From Prosopocoilus inquinatus (taxonomy: Eukaryota > Arthropoda > Insecta > Coleoptera > Lucanidae): 64,000 nucleotides of DNA. The position numbers were made by a program, and so were the translations under genes. Shown in pieces: positions 1 to 10,959 of this stretch. The stretch is taken from contig CM069872.1 of assembly GCA_036172665.1 (NCBI GenBank), positions 55,290,101 through 55,354,100 of the forward strand, given 5' to 3'. Numbering within the stretch: position 1 is the first letter of the stretch; every line of letters starts with the position of its first letter. The notes below the pieces were generated by a model. That model saw nothing but the letters and a program-made list of their open reading frames with translations. It was not told the DNA's origin and searched no databases.

Positions 1-760
1 CTCAAACTGTTTCCGAAAAGTTTTCTGCAGCGATTTACTCGAAAAACATTTACTTTTTGTTAAGAACATAAAAGTCCGATCGTTACCGTTCGTCGTGATA
101 TATTCATTACAAGTTTCAAGCTGTGGACCGCCGGCCAGTGGTTCTCAAACTGTTTCCGAAAAGTTTCCTACAGCGATTTTCTCGAAAACCATTAACTTTT
201 TGAAGTTTGTTCTTGTCCGATGAAAATAGTAAGTAGAAAGTTTTTTTAATCTCAAACCGGACAGAAAAATGAAGGGAAACACACTCAACGTTTCGCTATA
301 GATTTATAAATCTATAGCGAAACGTTGAGTGTGTTTCCCTTCATTTTTCTGTCCGGTTTGAGATTAAAAAAACTTTCTACTCATTAACTTTTTGTCAATA
401 ACATAAGAGTCCAAGCATTACCGTCTCTCATGATAAATTACTTACAAGTTTCAAGCTGTGGGCCACCGGCCGGTGGTTCTCAAACTGTTTCCGAAAAGTT
501 TTCTGCAGCGATTTACTCGAAAAACATTTACTTTTTGTTAAGAACATAAAAGTCCAAGCGTTACCGTTCGTCATGATATATTAATTAGAAGTTTCAAGCT
601 GTGGACCGCCGGCCAGTGGTTCTCAAACTGTTTCGCAAAAGTTCTGAACTGCGATTTTTTCGTAGACCATCAACTTTCTCTCAAGGACGTACGAGTTCGA
701 TTGTTAGTTACCATTTACGGCGATGTTTTACTCACACACAACTATCACACTCGCCCTGTA
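1..760. repeat. 143-bp tandem array containing hAT-terminus-like sequence
   Basis: Units beginning with CTCAAACTGTTTCCG start at 1, 144, 479 and 622. The steps 1-144 and 479-622 are both exactly 143 bp. The 144-479 step is 335 bp, which is 143 plus a 179-bp insertion and its 13-bp target duplication. Unit junctions read CCAGTGGTTCTCAAACTG, close to the usual hAT terminal motif, so the unit may derive from a hAT-related element; that is inference. The last copy decays after about 700. The array lies in what should be the second intron or 3' flank of the chemosensory protein gene. Confidence 0.85.
203..381. mobile_element. 179-bp insertion with 13-bp target duplication, mostly a perfect palindrome
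   Basis: The 13 bases CATTAACTTTTTG occur at 190-202 and again at 382-394, flanking an insertion of 203-381. Removing the insertion and one duplicate restores the exact 143-bp array period. Bases 203-231 match 32113-32137 near another copy of the same family. Bases 232-381 are a perfect 150-bp inverted repeat (75-bp arms, centre between 306 and 307). Each arm carries the 3' half of the hammerhead-like motif (GAAACGTTGAGTG at 319-331 on plus, mirrored on minus) and a GTCCGG element. The class is inferred to be Penelope-like or retrozyme-like. No coding sequence is present. Confidence 0.8.
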
Positions 761-809
761 TAACATAAAATGCGGAGGGAAAAAAATAAAAAATAAAAGT
801 CGCACTTAC

Positions 810-1064
810 TTTTCAATCTGCGACCGACGAGATCGCAAGGGGCTTCTCCGGTGGCGCACTTTAACTGCCTCATGAGATACCTTTTATCGCTGAGGGCCTT
901 CTTTACGATGTCTTCGGATACCTCCTGCCTTTGGGCCGCCTGCGGTCTAGCCAGCACACCAGCCACAATAATTCCAAGGATAAATACCTGTAAGTGATTT
1001 ATTTAAGCGCACATACTTCCTATTTTGAGTTGCTTAAGTTGTTGGTTACCTGAGGAAGATGCAT
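810..1064 (-). CDS. Chemosensory protein (CSP/OS-D family), 5' coding exons, partial
   Basis: Chemosensory proteins are small secreted arthropod proteins of about 100-120 residues with two short disulfide loops that carry hydrophobic ligands. The coding start is a small exon, 1050-1064 (MHLPQ), followed by a 62-bp GT-AG intron (988-1049) and exon 810-987. Read-through without splicing hits a stop. The joined N-terminus, MHLPQVFILGIIVAGVLA, is a good signal peptide with cleavage expected near Ala18. The mature part has CATGEAPC, the CX6C spacing of the first CSP disulfide loop, followed by GRRLK where the family has GxELK. Exon 2 ends one base after a Lys codon (donor GTAAGT at 809), exactly the conserved CSP intron position. 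The last exon, with the second Cys pair, is not in the window and must lie beyond base 1. The mature N-terminus is short and lacks the usual YxxKYD block, so this is a divergent member. Confidence 0.8.
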
Positions 1065-1184
1065 CGTGTTGTTGTTGTTGTTGATGATGATGACGACGCG
1101 ACGCGACGATATGGTGTTCAGGGAGAAAGTGGCCTGGGTGAAAGCGGTTTTCGTGAATGGTTTGGAGGTCGATGGTGACAACTA

Positions 1185-2919
1185 AGCCCCACGACTATCA
1201 GAGGCCGACTAAACTAAATCTAATAAAAATTTCCCGCTCGCGTTCCTTCGCCTGCCTTTCTAAGAAGGAGGCAGGCAGCATATTATTATGAAACTTACCT
1301 ACCTTAAAGTCGGGCCGCACAGCGGCAGCCCGCAGGTATGAATACGAATAAAGGTTAATTTCATTGTACACTGTTGTCGCACGAATTTGGGTCGAAAAGC
1401 CCGCGGCCGGTAAATTAACCGCGATTTATCGCGCCGTCTCTCTATCTCTTCGTCTAGCATTATCTCTTATCTGAATGCGAAGACGTAATAGAATTAAAGC
1501 TAATTTAGTAGTCCCAGGGCAGGAGGGCAAAAGAGGAACGGGGGATTTATGCGAATTAGAAAATTACAAGCGCAGTACTTATTAATACAATAATTAATTA
1601 TAAAATATAAAAGCAAAACTAAATTGTATTTGATCGAATTTTATTAAAAAAAAAAAAATTAAATAAAATTATCTTGTAGAGCTCTCGCAATTTAAGAAGG
1701 ACACATCACGTGACATGCGCGTTACGTAAGCAACGCGGAACAAATAAGCTCCGCCTCCTACGTCCTTCTCGCGCGACGTTGCCAACTTGTGAGGATTTTG
1801 TTTGGCCGTTTGGGTATTTCCAGAGCGTTTACTCAGCATCATCAGAGAATTTTTAGACGTTTTTTTTTTTTAACTTTGAAAAATAACAGTTTTTTTTTTT
1901 TAATATAATAAAACAATTCTTGAGGTCAAGATAATTGAGTTGCACTATATTAAATTGAATAAACTCAAGCAGAAGAGGAGAAAAAAAAAAGGCGATAAAA
2001 TTATCAAAATGAAAATAAAATACTGATCTAATGAAATAGCGAAAACAAAGCACGATCGTCGTTGAAGTCAGGATGCGAAAATGAAAATTACGTGAAACCA
2101 ACTGTAAGTCAAATCGATATAAGAATTTACAACTGAAAATTTAATCCGCAGATATTAAAGATTAAAATAATTAAAATAAACTCAAAACAGGTAAGTGTAT
2201 GAAAGAAAAGAAAAACACAACAAAAGGGAAAGTCAATAATTAAAAAATAAAAAAATAAAATAAAATAAAAGAAAAAACAGACAAAAATAGAAATTATATG
2301 TAAAAGTCATCATTGTAAAAATTAATGAATTTTAAATTTAATCCCTGTATATTAAAAGAAAAAACAATTTAAAAAAATAAAACAAAGCGAAATCGCATGA
2401 AAGAGAAAAAAAAAACGAAAATGGCGTCCAATCGACGGAATGAAAATGTAATAAAACTCAAATCGGGTAAATAAAACGAAAACAAAAACAAAACAGATGA
2501 TTAATTGATTTAATTAAAAAATGAAATCACAACAAAATATAATCAAACGAATCAAAAACGACAAGCTGAAGGCGAATAAACAGAGAAACAGAGGTCGACC
2601 AATTGATTATATTAATTAAAAATTGAATTAAATAAAGCCAAATAAGGAATTAAAAAAAGAAAAAAGAAACAAAAGATGATCGGGGACAGAAGAAGACGAA
2701 GACGAAAGTAAAAATTCTTTAAGAGAGCATCGACAAATTTTTAACTGAAAGTTTGAACGAAACTGATACTTAATTCATACATAAAATAAAATCAAAAATC
2801 GAATTGACCAGAGACAGATCGGTTTGTAATTCCAAAAAAGAAAAAGAAACTGAAATAAAGTCGAATAGAATCGGTGCACCTATTCTGCGCATGCACTATT
2901 TTAAGAATATTAGTAAAAC
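1185..2919. other. AT-rich intergenic stretch without a recognisable gene
   Basis: Above 1,560 the sequence is strongly A-rich on the plus strand, with many A tracts and no open frame with coding character. A CAA/GTT and GAT trinucleotide run (about 1068-1095) lies just upstream of the CSP start. I see no transposon ends or RNA genes here. Confidence 0.5.
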
Positions 2920-2948
2920 TTGAAAGGAGAGAGGTCTGTGGAAATTTT

Positions 2949-3192
2949 TAGGTCAATATTAGAGAATTTATGCTATTATCGGAGAATTTATGTCAATATC
3001 AGAGAATTTATGTCAATATCAGAGAATTTATGTCAATATCAGAGCATTTATGTCAATATCAGAGAATTTATGTCAATATCAGAGCATTTATGTCAATATC
3101 AGAGAATTTATGTCAATATCAGAGCATTTATGTCAATATCAGAGAATTTATGTCAATATCGGAGAATTTATGTCAATATCGGAGAATTTATC
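2949..3192 (+). repeat. 20-bp tandem array, cluster 1 (about 12 copies)
   Basis: The unit is TCAATATCAGAGAATTTATG, repeated about 12 times with rare single-base variants (gagaa/gagca). Because 20 is not a multiple of three and the unit has no plus-strand stop, all three frames stay open. The long Asn/Gln/Tyr-rich reading frames here are by-products. Confidence 0.9.
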
Positions 3193-3219
3193 TATTTTCT
3201 TTTCTTATAAGTTATTGAT

Positions 3220-5110
3220 GCACCTACATCTTTTCATAGGGAAATTGACAGTGTACTTTTTTCATTTTACGGCCGCGCAGAATTGTAAAAGAAAAACTCC
3301 GGAAAATCGACTTTATTTTCCGTGTCTGCGCGTGAATAAAAAGTAAGAAAAAGATCGAAGAGCTGTTATTGTAAGTTTAATAAAAAAAATGTAGGTGAAA
3401 ATTAAATTAATAATCATGATTAATTAATCCATAATTAAATAAATAATTGCAAGTTCTTGATTAACAGAAAAATTAAGAATCCCAACATATTTATCGGGGA
3501 GATTAAATGCATCGCAAAAAAAAGGGCCGAATTCTCCGCATGCTTCTTCGGAAGCAGGAATGAAGCTCGACGTACGACGTAAACATTTGCTTGGCTTTAA
3601 AAAAAAATAGTTTTGTTGTCGTGTTGTAACGCTCGGTAGAATTGTCGGCCATTTTGCCGCAAACAGGAAACTTTTTGACCCTCTCGGAATCCTTACAAAA
3701 TAAACTTTCCATTTTCGACACGGTTTTGCGGCGATTTCACTGAATCGAGCGCAGCTCGTAGATGACAAAACTTTTTTTTTTTAATGCGTCAATTACAGAG
3801 AGTGATCCAATAAGTGTGTGAATGTGAAAGTTGGAGCAACGCCAACGCAATCCCAAATCACTGATTCAAATTAATGCGACGAAGATTTTCATTTCCACGT
3901 TTCTAATAGGGTTTATTTTATTTTTTTGCTAAATCGTACCGGTTGCTTGGGCGGGGGGGGGGGGGGTTGAGGGGTATTAGTACACAATAAAATACACTCT
4001 TGAAAATCCAAACTTAATTTACGCTCGGGGCGCTTAGGTACTTTTGTGACCAGACAGGCCGGCGCCGCCGGCCATTTGACGAGGGTTGCGTGGGACGCTC
4101 GCGACAAGTCACTTCGAGAAAGCTGCAGAATAATCTAGTACGACCGCGAAAACTCTAGATATATCCACGCTGACTTGCCGGGACAAGTGAATGCGAGTTA
4201 TTTACGTATTTTCTTCTTTAACCTTCTCTTTAATAAGCACTTAGATAATAATAGAACGAAGTTAAAATGGCTAAATTTATGAAAACGTTTTTATTATTGA
4301 GGTTACGTTATTAAGCTATCAAAAATCCAAAAAAAGAAAAGTCTAAATCCTAAAAACTTAACTTTTACGAAAAAATAAAAAATAAAAATAAAATTTAACT
4401 GGATTTGTTAACGCGCCAAAGAGCAAGAAACGCCGTCGGTGCATATCAATTTGAACATCAAACAAGTCCTTAATCCCCCGACGAGCAGTAACCGCCCGTG
4501 AGATCGTCGTTTCGGAACGCGGGAAACCGCGCGCACATCTTGTGTATTTCGGCCCCGCATTTTTTTTACGACCCCCGAAACATCATAAGCGCGGGGTTCG
4601 GGGGGGGGGGGGGGGGGAGGCGTCGTCATCGGGATCAGTTCGAACGGCCGGACGGACGTCGGAATAAACGCGGCGCAATTAAATTTAATGAAACTCGTTA
4701 GGGCGGTTGGAATATTTTGCGCGCGGGCCGAAAACGGACGAAATTTCTATGGGGGCGGTGGGGAGGGGCCGAGGGGTGCATGGGGAGTGCGGCGGGAAAA
4801 CGAAAGCGCACCATGAATTATTCATGGCTTTAATTATGGACACATCGGCGGTGCGGCGGCGTATCAGTTCTAATCGCTTTTATTTTCGGCGACGCACCGC
4901 ACTGATTTATTGTAACGAATGGAACTGATTATTTCACCGACGCGACGCGACGCGCCGCCGACAACAACTAGTTTGCATCAGCAATTTTTAATTTAAAAAA
5001 AAATATATTTCCATTCACTAGTCAATATGTGTACATAACCGCTGCATACAATTTACGTTTATTTGCGAAATACTTAGCGCATACTTAGCACCACAAATAT
5101 CTGGCGAGAT
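3220..5110. other. Intergenic, no gene recognised; poly-G tracts
   Basis: There are homopolymer G runs at about 3952-3966 and 4601-4618. A GC-richer island spans about 4480-4960, with many CpG and several short frames whose composition does not resemble a known protein. A CGACGCGACGCG repeat is at about 4938. Nothing further can be supported. Confidence 0.4.
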
Positions 5111-5129
5111 GCGCTAGAGAAATAATAAT

Positions 5130-5735
5130 CTCTGAGAATTTATGGCAATATCAGAGAATTTATGTTAATATCAGAGAATTTATGTCAATATCCAAGAGTT
5201 TATATCAATGTCAGAGAGTTTTATATCAATATCAGATAATTTATGACAATATCAGAGAATTTATGGCAATATCAGAGAATTTATGTCAGTATCAGATAAT
5301 TTATATCAATATCAGAGGATTTATATCAATATCAAGAAATTTATCCAGAGAATTTACATCAGTATCAGAGAATTTATGCCGACATCAGAGAACTTATGTC
5401 AACATCAGAGAATTCATGTCAATATCAGAGAATTTATGTCAATATCAGAGAATTTATGTCAATATCAGAGAATTTATGTTGATATCAGAGAATTTATGTC
5501 AATATCCAAGAGTTTATATCAATATCAGGGAATTTATGCAATATCAGAGAAGTTATGGCAATATCAGAGAATTTATGTCAGTATCAGATAATTTATATCA
5601 ATATCAGAGGATTTATATCAATATCAAGAAATTTATCCAGAGAATTTACATCAGTATCAGAGAATTTATGCCGACATCAGAGAACTTATGTCAACATCGG
5701 AGAATTTAAGTAAATATCGGATAATTTAAGTCGAT
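5130..5735 (+). repeat. 20-bp tandem array, cluster 2 (about 30 copies, with internal duplication)
   Basis: This is the same 20-bp unit as at 2949-3192 but more diverged. A block of about 290 bp is repeated: 5283-5400 and 5577-5690 share the same sequence of variant units, including the 12-bp ATTTATCCAGAG deviation. The array therefore also grew by segmental duplication. Confidence 0.88.
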
Positions 5736-6005
5736 ATAACTGGTCGTAGCTCCAGATTATTGTTATACAATTTTTTTATCGTCTCTTGTTTCTTTTTCTT
5801 TGCTCGATTCGAGTTTATTTCATTTTACAATCCGGTCCTGTTTTATTCGATTCGACTTTATTTTATTAATTTTCTTTCCCCTTAATTTTCTTTAATTGTG
5901 TATAAAGGACATGGATCTTCGCCGAAGATCGTTCTTTTGTTTTTGTTTTAATCGAGTTGAATGAAATTGGATTGAACGTCCTAACCACAATTTTTTTTTT
6001 TTAAA

Positions 6006-6046
6006 CTATATACGTATTTCGGCAGCTGTGCTGCCATCTTCGGTAG
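6006..6046 (-). ncRNA. Hammerhead-ribozyme-like motif (core U4 changed to C)
   Basis: Read on the minus strand, the order is: stem I strand CTA, core CCGAAGA (6043-6037; the hammerhead consensus is CUGANGA), a perfect 6-bp stem II GGCAGC/GCTGCC, GAA (6020-6018), then ATACGTAT (6017-6010), which folds on itself as a loopless 4-bp stem III and leaves A17 at 6009. The bases after the predicted cleavage point, TAG, pair with CTA to rebuild stem I. Everything except the core U4C change fits a type I hammerhead. The copy is probably inactive. A poly-T/A tract at 5990-6002 lies directly downstream. Confidence 0.5.
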
Positions 6047-6312
6047 ATGACTTCTTAATCACAAGAGAAGTCCATATTAATCAAGTGTCGTCTTATTTCA
6101 ATTTAATTTGTATTTTAATAATCAAATTTATTTTGTCTTAAACTTTTATTGAAGTTATTTTAATTTCTATTTAATTTTCTTGTCGTGTACAGGGTGATTG
6201 TATCCTACGTGCGAGTTAAGGACAAAATTCTTCGATTTTGGAGCTTCATGAGCGCAAATTTGTCTTAATATTCCCAGCGATAGCAATTTTTCTTTTCATA
6301 ATTAAATCGAAA

Positions 6313-6412
6313 ATCAGAGAATTTATGTGAGTATCAGAAAATGTATGCCAATATCAGAGAACTTATGTCAATATCGGGGAATTTATGTCATTATCAGACA
6401 ATTTACGTCAAT
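6313..6412 (+). repeat. 20-bp tandem array, cluster 3 (about 5 diverged copies)
   Basis: These are degenerate copies of the same 20-bp unit as at 2949 and 5130 (for example ATCAGAGAATTTATG at 6314), separated from cluster 2 by about 580 bp that contain the minus-strand hammerhead-like motif. Confidence 0.75.
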
Positions 6413-6419
6413 ACATCAT

Positions 6420-7940
6420 TTTTATATATTTATTTATGTTAATGGACGCGGATGCTGGTTAGAAACCCACTTTTCATCCCCCTTTCCTCGCCAATTCTTT
6501 TAACATTCGCACAAAGTTGATTTTCTCTGTTAGTAGCGTATCTGGTTTCCGGGAAAAAGCCACAAGAAAAAAACGAATTTCCAAATTTGTTTTAATCTCA
6601 CTTAGACTTCAGATAGAAAACTACGCACATCATCATATTTCGTGGGAATTAAATTGAATGTTGAATGTTGAATGTTGAATCCAACAACAAATTAGCAAAA
6701 CGTGAAATTTAGTTTAGTTATGACAAAAAAGTTTAATTAATTTTTATGCGAACAATTTTCTTTTAATTAATAAGACCGAATATAAAAATTTTACGAGCAA
6801 AAAATTCAAGATGAATTATTAAAAAAATTGCCAGGCCAAGTTTGGCTTTATTAATTTGTGACGAGCATGTATACGCACTGACATTTGACGATATTGGTTG
6901 TTGTTGACATCATCTATGCACGGTTGGCTTTTGCTTATGTCAGAATGGTGTTGATTTGCTGCCAGAGTTCTTCTAGGCTTTTCTCCCGCTTGAGTTCGTA
7001 CGCTAGTAATGATGCAACTTCGATTTCGTCCTTCGCAACTTCTCGGAAATTCAACCGACGCTATTTTTTCTGACCTTGCACGCGTTTGTTAATTTTGATT
7101 AAAAAAAAAAAAAAATTGCATCTCTACCTATTGAACATTCGAACCTTCACACGCAATCGAAATTATGCGTTTGCTGAGCGATTGTCAACGTGAATCGGTA
7201 CGAAATTAATTACCCCCCCCCCGAACCCTCCGAATAATAATTAATGAGCATTCCACTTTCCGACATGTTTATAAAGAGGTTGGGTTGGAGTGGACGGACA
7301 AACGCTTTTATCAAAAAAAAAAAAAAAAAGGAAATTCCGGGCGGCCCTTCCTCTACCCCTTCCTTCCTTCCTTCCTTTCCTCTCTCGTATATTTAAATTT
7401 GTTGAGGTCACTCAGGTTATTCGAGAAAGGACAAAATATTGACGATTTGGCCGAACGGAACGACCCTCTTATCTCTCCGTTAAACTACGGCGTGGGATAC
7501 GTGAGAACATTTGCACAACAAATGCTTCCCCCGCCCCCCCGGCTAATGAAACCCTACTTTAAGGGGGCGCGGGGTATAAAATTGAAGAAAATTGTTGCAT
7601 TTCTCGCCGTAACAAGAATTACCATATAAAATCGTTGTTCGAGTAAGCGGTTTAGGGCCCTATTAAATAAGCAATAACTTTTCTAGTGGCTGCTCATATC
7701 GTACTTTTAGATCCTTCGAGGAATATTATTAACATTACGGCTTTGAGACTTTGTGTGCGGGTGTGTGTATGTAGGGTTATGGTTAACCGGAAAACGACAT
7801 TTACGATGTTGGTTTTATATACAAACACACACACACACAGAGAGTTCGATTTATCCGCCACTTTAGAAGGTACGAATTCGTCGCTCGCTAGAAAATGGAG
7901 GATAACAAAGTGTCGATTTTACGTCGGACCCTAAACTAAC
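6420..7940. other. Intergenic, no gene recognised
   Basis: The stretch holds simple repeats only: TGAATGT repeats at about 6656-6680, a poly-A/C tract near 7210, a CTTC run at about 7355-7385, and an AC run at about 7825-7840. The short frames here show no recognisable domain. Confidence 0.4.
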
Positions 7941-7944
7941 ACTG

Positions 7945-9750
7945 TCCTTAATGCCTTTTACCGAAAGAGAAAAGGTACTCAATTATTGATGCTAATTGCT
8001 TCGTCTAATATTTTCTCGAGCTGAACGCCCAAGTAAAAAAAATAAAGTCGCATGAGAGCCTTAAGAAAAAAAAATAATAAGGTCGCGGGGAAGCCTGAAA
8101 ACAATACGACTCGTAAATTTTTTAAAAAATAATAAGTCGCGGTGTCTCGCGGCAATTTTTTGGGCTAGCAAGGTTTTTATTCGTCTTGCGTTCGGAATTG
8201 AAAATGAAATTTAATGCCTTTTACCGAAAGAGAAAAGGTACTTAATTATTGATGCTAATTGCTTCGTCTAATATTTTCTCGAGCTGAACGCCCAAGAAAA
8301 AAAAATAAAGTCGCAGGAAAGCCTTAAGAAAAAATAATAATAAGGTCGCGGGGAAGCCTGAAAACAATACGACACGTAAATTTTTTAAAAAATAATAAGT
8401 CGCGGTGTCTCGCGGCAATTTTTTGGGCTAGCAAGGTTTTTATTCGTCTTGCGTTCGGAATTGAAAATGAAATTTAATGCCTTTTACCGAAAGAGAAAAG
8501 GCACTCAATTATTAATGCTAATTGCTTCGTCTAATATTTTCTCGAGCTGAACGCCCAAGAAAAAAAAATAAAGTCGCAGGAAAGCCTTAAGAAAAAAAAA
8601 CAATAAGATCGCGGGGAAGCCTGAAAACAATACGACACGTAAATTAAAAAAAAAATTATAAGTCGCGGTGTCTCGCAGCAATTTTTTGGCCTAGCAAGGT
8701 TTTTATTCGTCCTGCGTTCGGAATTGAAAATGAAATTTAATGCCTTTTACCGAAAGAGAAAAGGTACTCAATTATTGATGCTAATTGCTTCGTCTAATAT
8801 TTTCTCGAGCTGAACGCCCAAGAAAAAAAAATAAAGTCGCAGGAAAGCCTTAAGAAAAAAAAATAATAAGATCGCGGGGAAGCCTGAAAACAATACGACA
8901 CGTAAATTTTTTAAGAAATAATAAGTCGCGGTGTCTCGCAGCAAATTTTTGGCCTAGCAAGGTTTTTTTCGTCCTGCGTTCGGAATTGAAAATGAAATTT
9001 AATACCTTTTTCCGAAAGAGAAAAGGTACTCAATTATTGATGCTAATTGCTTCGTCTAATATTTTCTCGAGCTGAACGCCCAAGAAAAAAAAAATAAAGT
9101 CGCAGGAAAGCCTTAAGAAAAAAAAAACAATAAGATCGCGGGGAAGCCTGAAAACAATACGACACGTAAATTTAAAAAAAAAAATAATAAGTCGCGGTGT
9201 CTCGCGGCAATTTTTTGGCCTATCAAGGTTTTTATTCGTCTTGCGTTCGGATTTGAAAATGAAATTTAATGCCTTTTACCGAAAGAGAAAAGGTACTCAA
9301 TTATCGATGCTAATTGCATCGTCTAATATTTTCTCGAGCTGAACGCCCAAGAAAAAAAAATAAAGTCGCAGGAAAAACTTAAGAAAAAATAATAAGGTCG
9401 CGGGGAAGCCTAAAAACAATACGACACGTAAATTTAAAAAAAAATAATAAGTCGCGGTGTCTCGCGGCAATTTTTTGGCCTAGCAAGGTTTTTATTCGTC
9501 CTGCGTTCGGAATTGAAAATGAAATTTAATGCCTTTTACCGAAAGAGAAAAGGTACTCAATTATTGATGTTAATTGCTTTGTCTAATATTTTCTCGAGCT
9601 GAACGCCCAAGGAAAAAAAATAAAGTCGCAGGAAAGCCTTAAGAACAAAAAAATAATAAGGTCGCGGGGAAGCCTGAAAACAATACGACACGTAAATTTG
9701 AAAAAAATAATAAATCGCTGCGTCTCGCAGCAATTTCTTGGTCTAGCAAT
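7945..9750. repeat. 263-bp tandem array, about 7 copies
   Basis: The marker ATGCCTTTTACCGAAAGAG recurs near 7951, 8214, 8477, 8740, 9002, 9269 and 9529, giving steps of 260-267 bp. Each unit has CCTTTT and AAAAGG flanking ACCGAAAGAG (a short hairpin), an A-rich AAGAAAAAAA tract and GTCGCGG boxes. The first copy abuts unique sequence. The last is interrupted at about 9748 by roughly 140 bp before a short matching piece reappears at about 9886-9925. No conserved reading frame persists across units. Confidence 0.9.
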
Positions 9751-10114
9751 CACAAAAACGCCATTCGTTACGTAGACAAACAAAATTAAACGACGGACGA
9801 TGTCGCCGAAGCCAATCAGCTTCGCTGAGGTGGGGCAAGAGTCCCCTGGGCGGAGCAACGCATCCAACAACAACGAATTATGTCTGGCTAGGTTTTTATT
9901 CGTCGTGCGTTCGAAATTGAAAGCAATCTTATGATCTGGCCAATCGCGTGAATAAACGAACTTCTATAATATGTCACAAGATGAAATAATTTTTTTTCTT
10001 CCGAAAAAATCGATGCTTATTGAAAATTGAAATCGATCTTGCTTTGTGTAAACCGATCACATCGAATGGTGATGGACGTACAAAACGTGACGCAATAGCG
10101 AATGATATTTTTTT

Positions 10115-10905
10115 TAAAACCAATCGCAATTATAGTTGGGCGGAGCGACGCCGCTCAAAATATTTAACATCGCCCAATGAAGTATTGCAGGGGCGTGGCT
10201 TAGCGATCACCTGCGTCACATCTTATTGTCGCTTTTACCTTTTCTTTCGCCGCCGCTTTTCAGGTTTCTAATCAAGATACATAAAATCTGATGGCGATTT
10301 TTTTTCTCTCCGAAAAAGACCGCCACTTACGATTAGACAAACTTTAAATAAATCCTGGTTTCTGAACCTAATAATAACGATTAGTGTTTTTGGAACCAAT
10401 CACGATCGTACAGGGCGGAACGACGATGTTCAAATTATTTAATAATAACCAATGACGTGTCGCGAAGGCGTGGCTTAACGAACAAGAGAACGCCTATGTG
10501 ACACAAGATTTAAAATGGGCGGCGACCTATAAAATGATGATGATAAAAAATTGATTGTTATTGTGGTGGCTTGAAACTGAAGCCAAAAACTTGACAATTA
10601 GAGATGCGCGTTAATAGAACTGTCCTTCATTTCTGTACCTAATAATAGCGATTAGTATTTTTTGAACCAATCACAATCGTACAGGGCGGAACGACGATGT
10701 TCAAATTATTTAATAATAACCAATGACGTGTCGCGAAGGCGTGGCTTAACGAACAACAGAACGCCCATGTCACGTCAAGATTTAAAATGGGCGGCGCCCT
10801 ATAAAATGGAGAACAAAACAAAATTGATTGTTATTGTGGTGGCTCGAAACTGAAGCCAAAGACTTGACAATTAGAGATGTGCGTTAATACAACCGTCCTT
10901 CATCG
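10115..10905 (+). repeat. About 275-bp diverged tandem modules with promoter-like layout (3 copies)
   Basis: Three modules share, in order, CCAATC, GGGCGG, CCAATGA and a GGCGTGGCTTA box. The second and third add a GGGCGGC box and TATAAAA. CCAATGACGT lies at 10449 and 10720, and TATAAAA at 10528 and 10800, giving the same spacing of about 80 bp in both. The first module (CCAAT at 10120 and 10174) lacks the TATA part. Downstream of each TATA is a shared TTGATTGTTATTGTGGTGG block. Repeat status is certain; promoter activity is inference, and no open frame follows. Confidence 0.7.
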
Positions 10906-10959
10906 AGTTCTGTCTGCGAGCAGCACAAGTTCGCCATCTATGGGGTAAAGGTGGCACTA

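Noticed and set aside
745..809. Continuation of the chemosensory frame past 810 on the minus strand
   Set aside because: A strong GTAAGT donor at the conserved CSP intron position precedes it, and the extension is Phe/Arg-rich and unlike the family.
1815..1850. Minus-strand CTGATGA near GGAAAT
   Set aside because: Stem II and stem III cannot be paired; a chance occurrence.
2920..3346. Overlapping long plus-strand frames rich in Asn, Tyr, Gln and Ile
   Set aside because: They are produced by a stop-free 20-bp tandem repeat read in three frames, so they are not genes. The same applies to 5182-5709.
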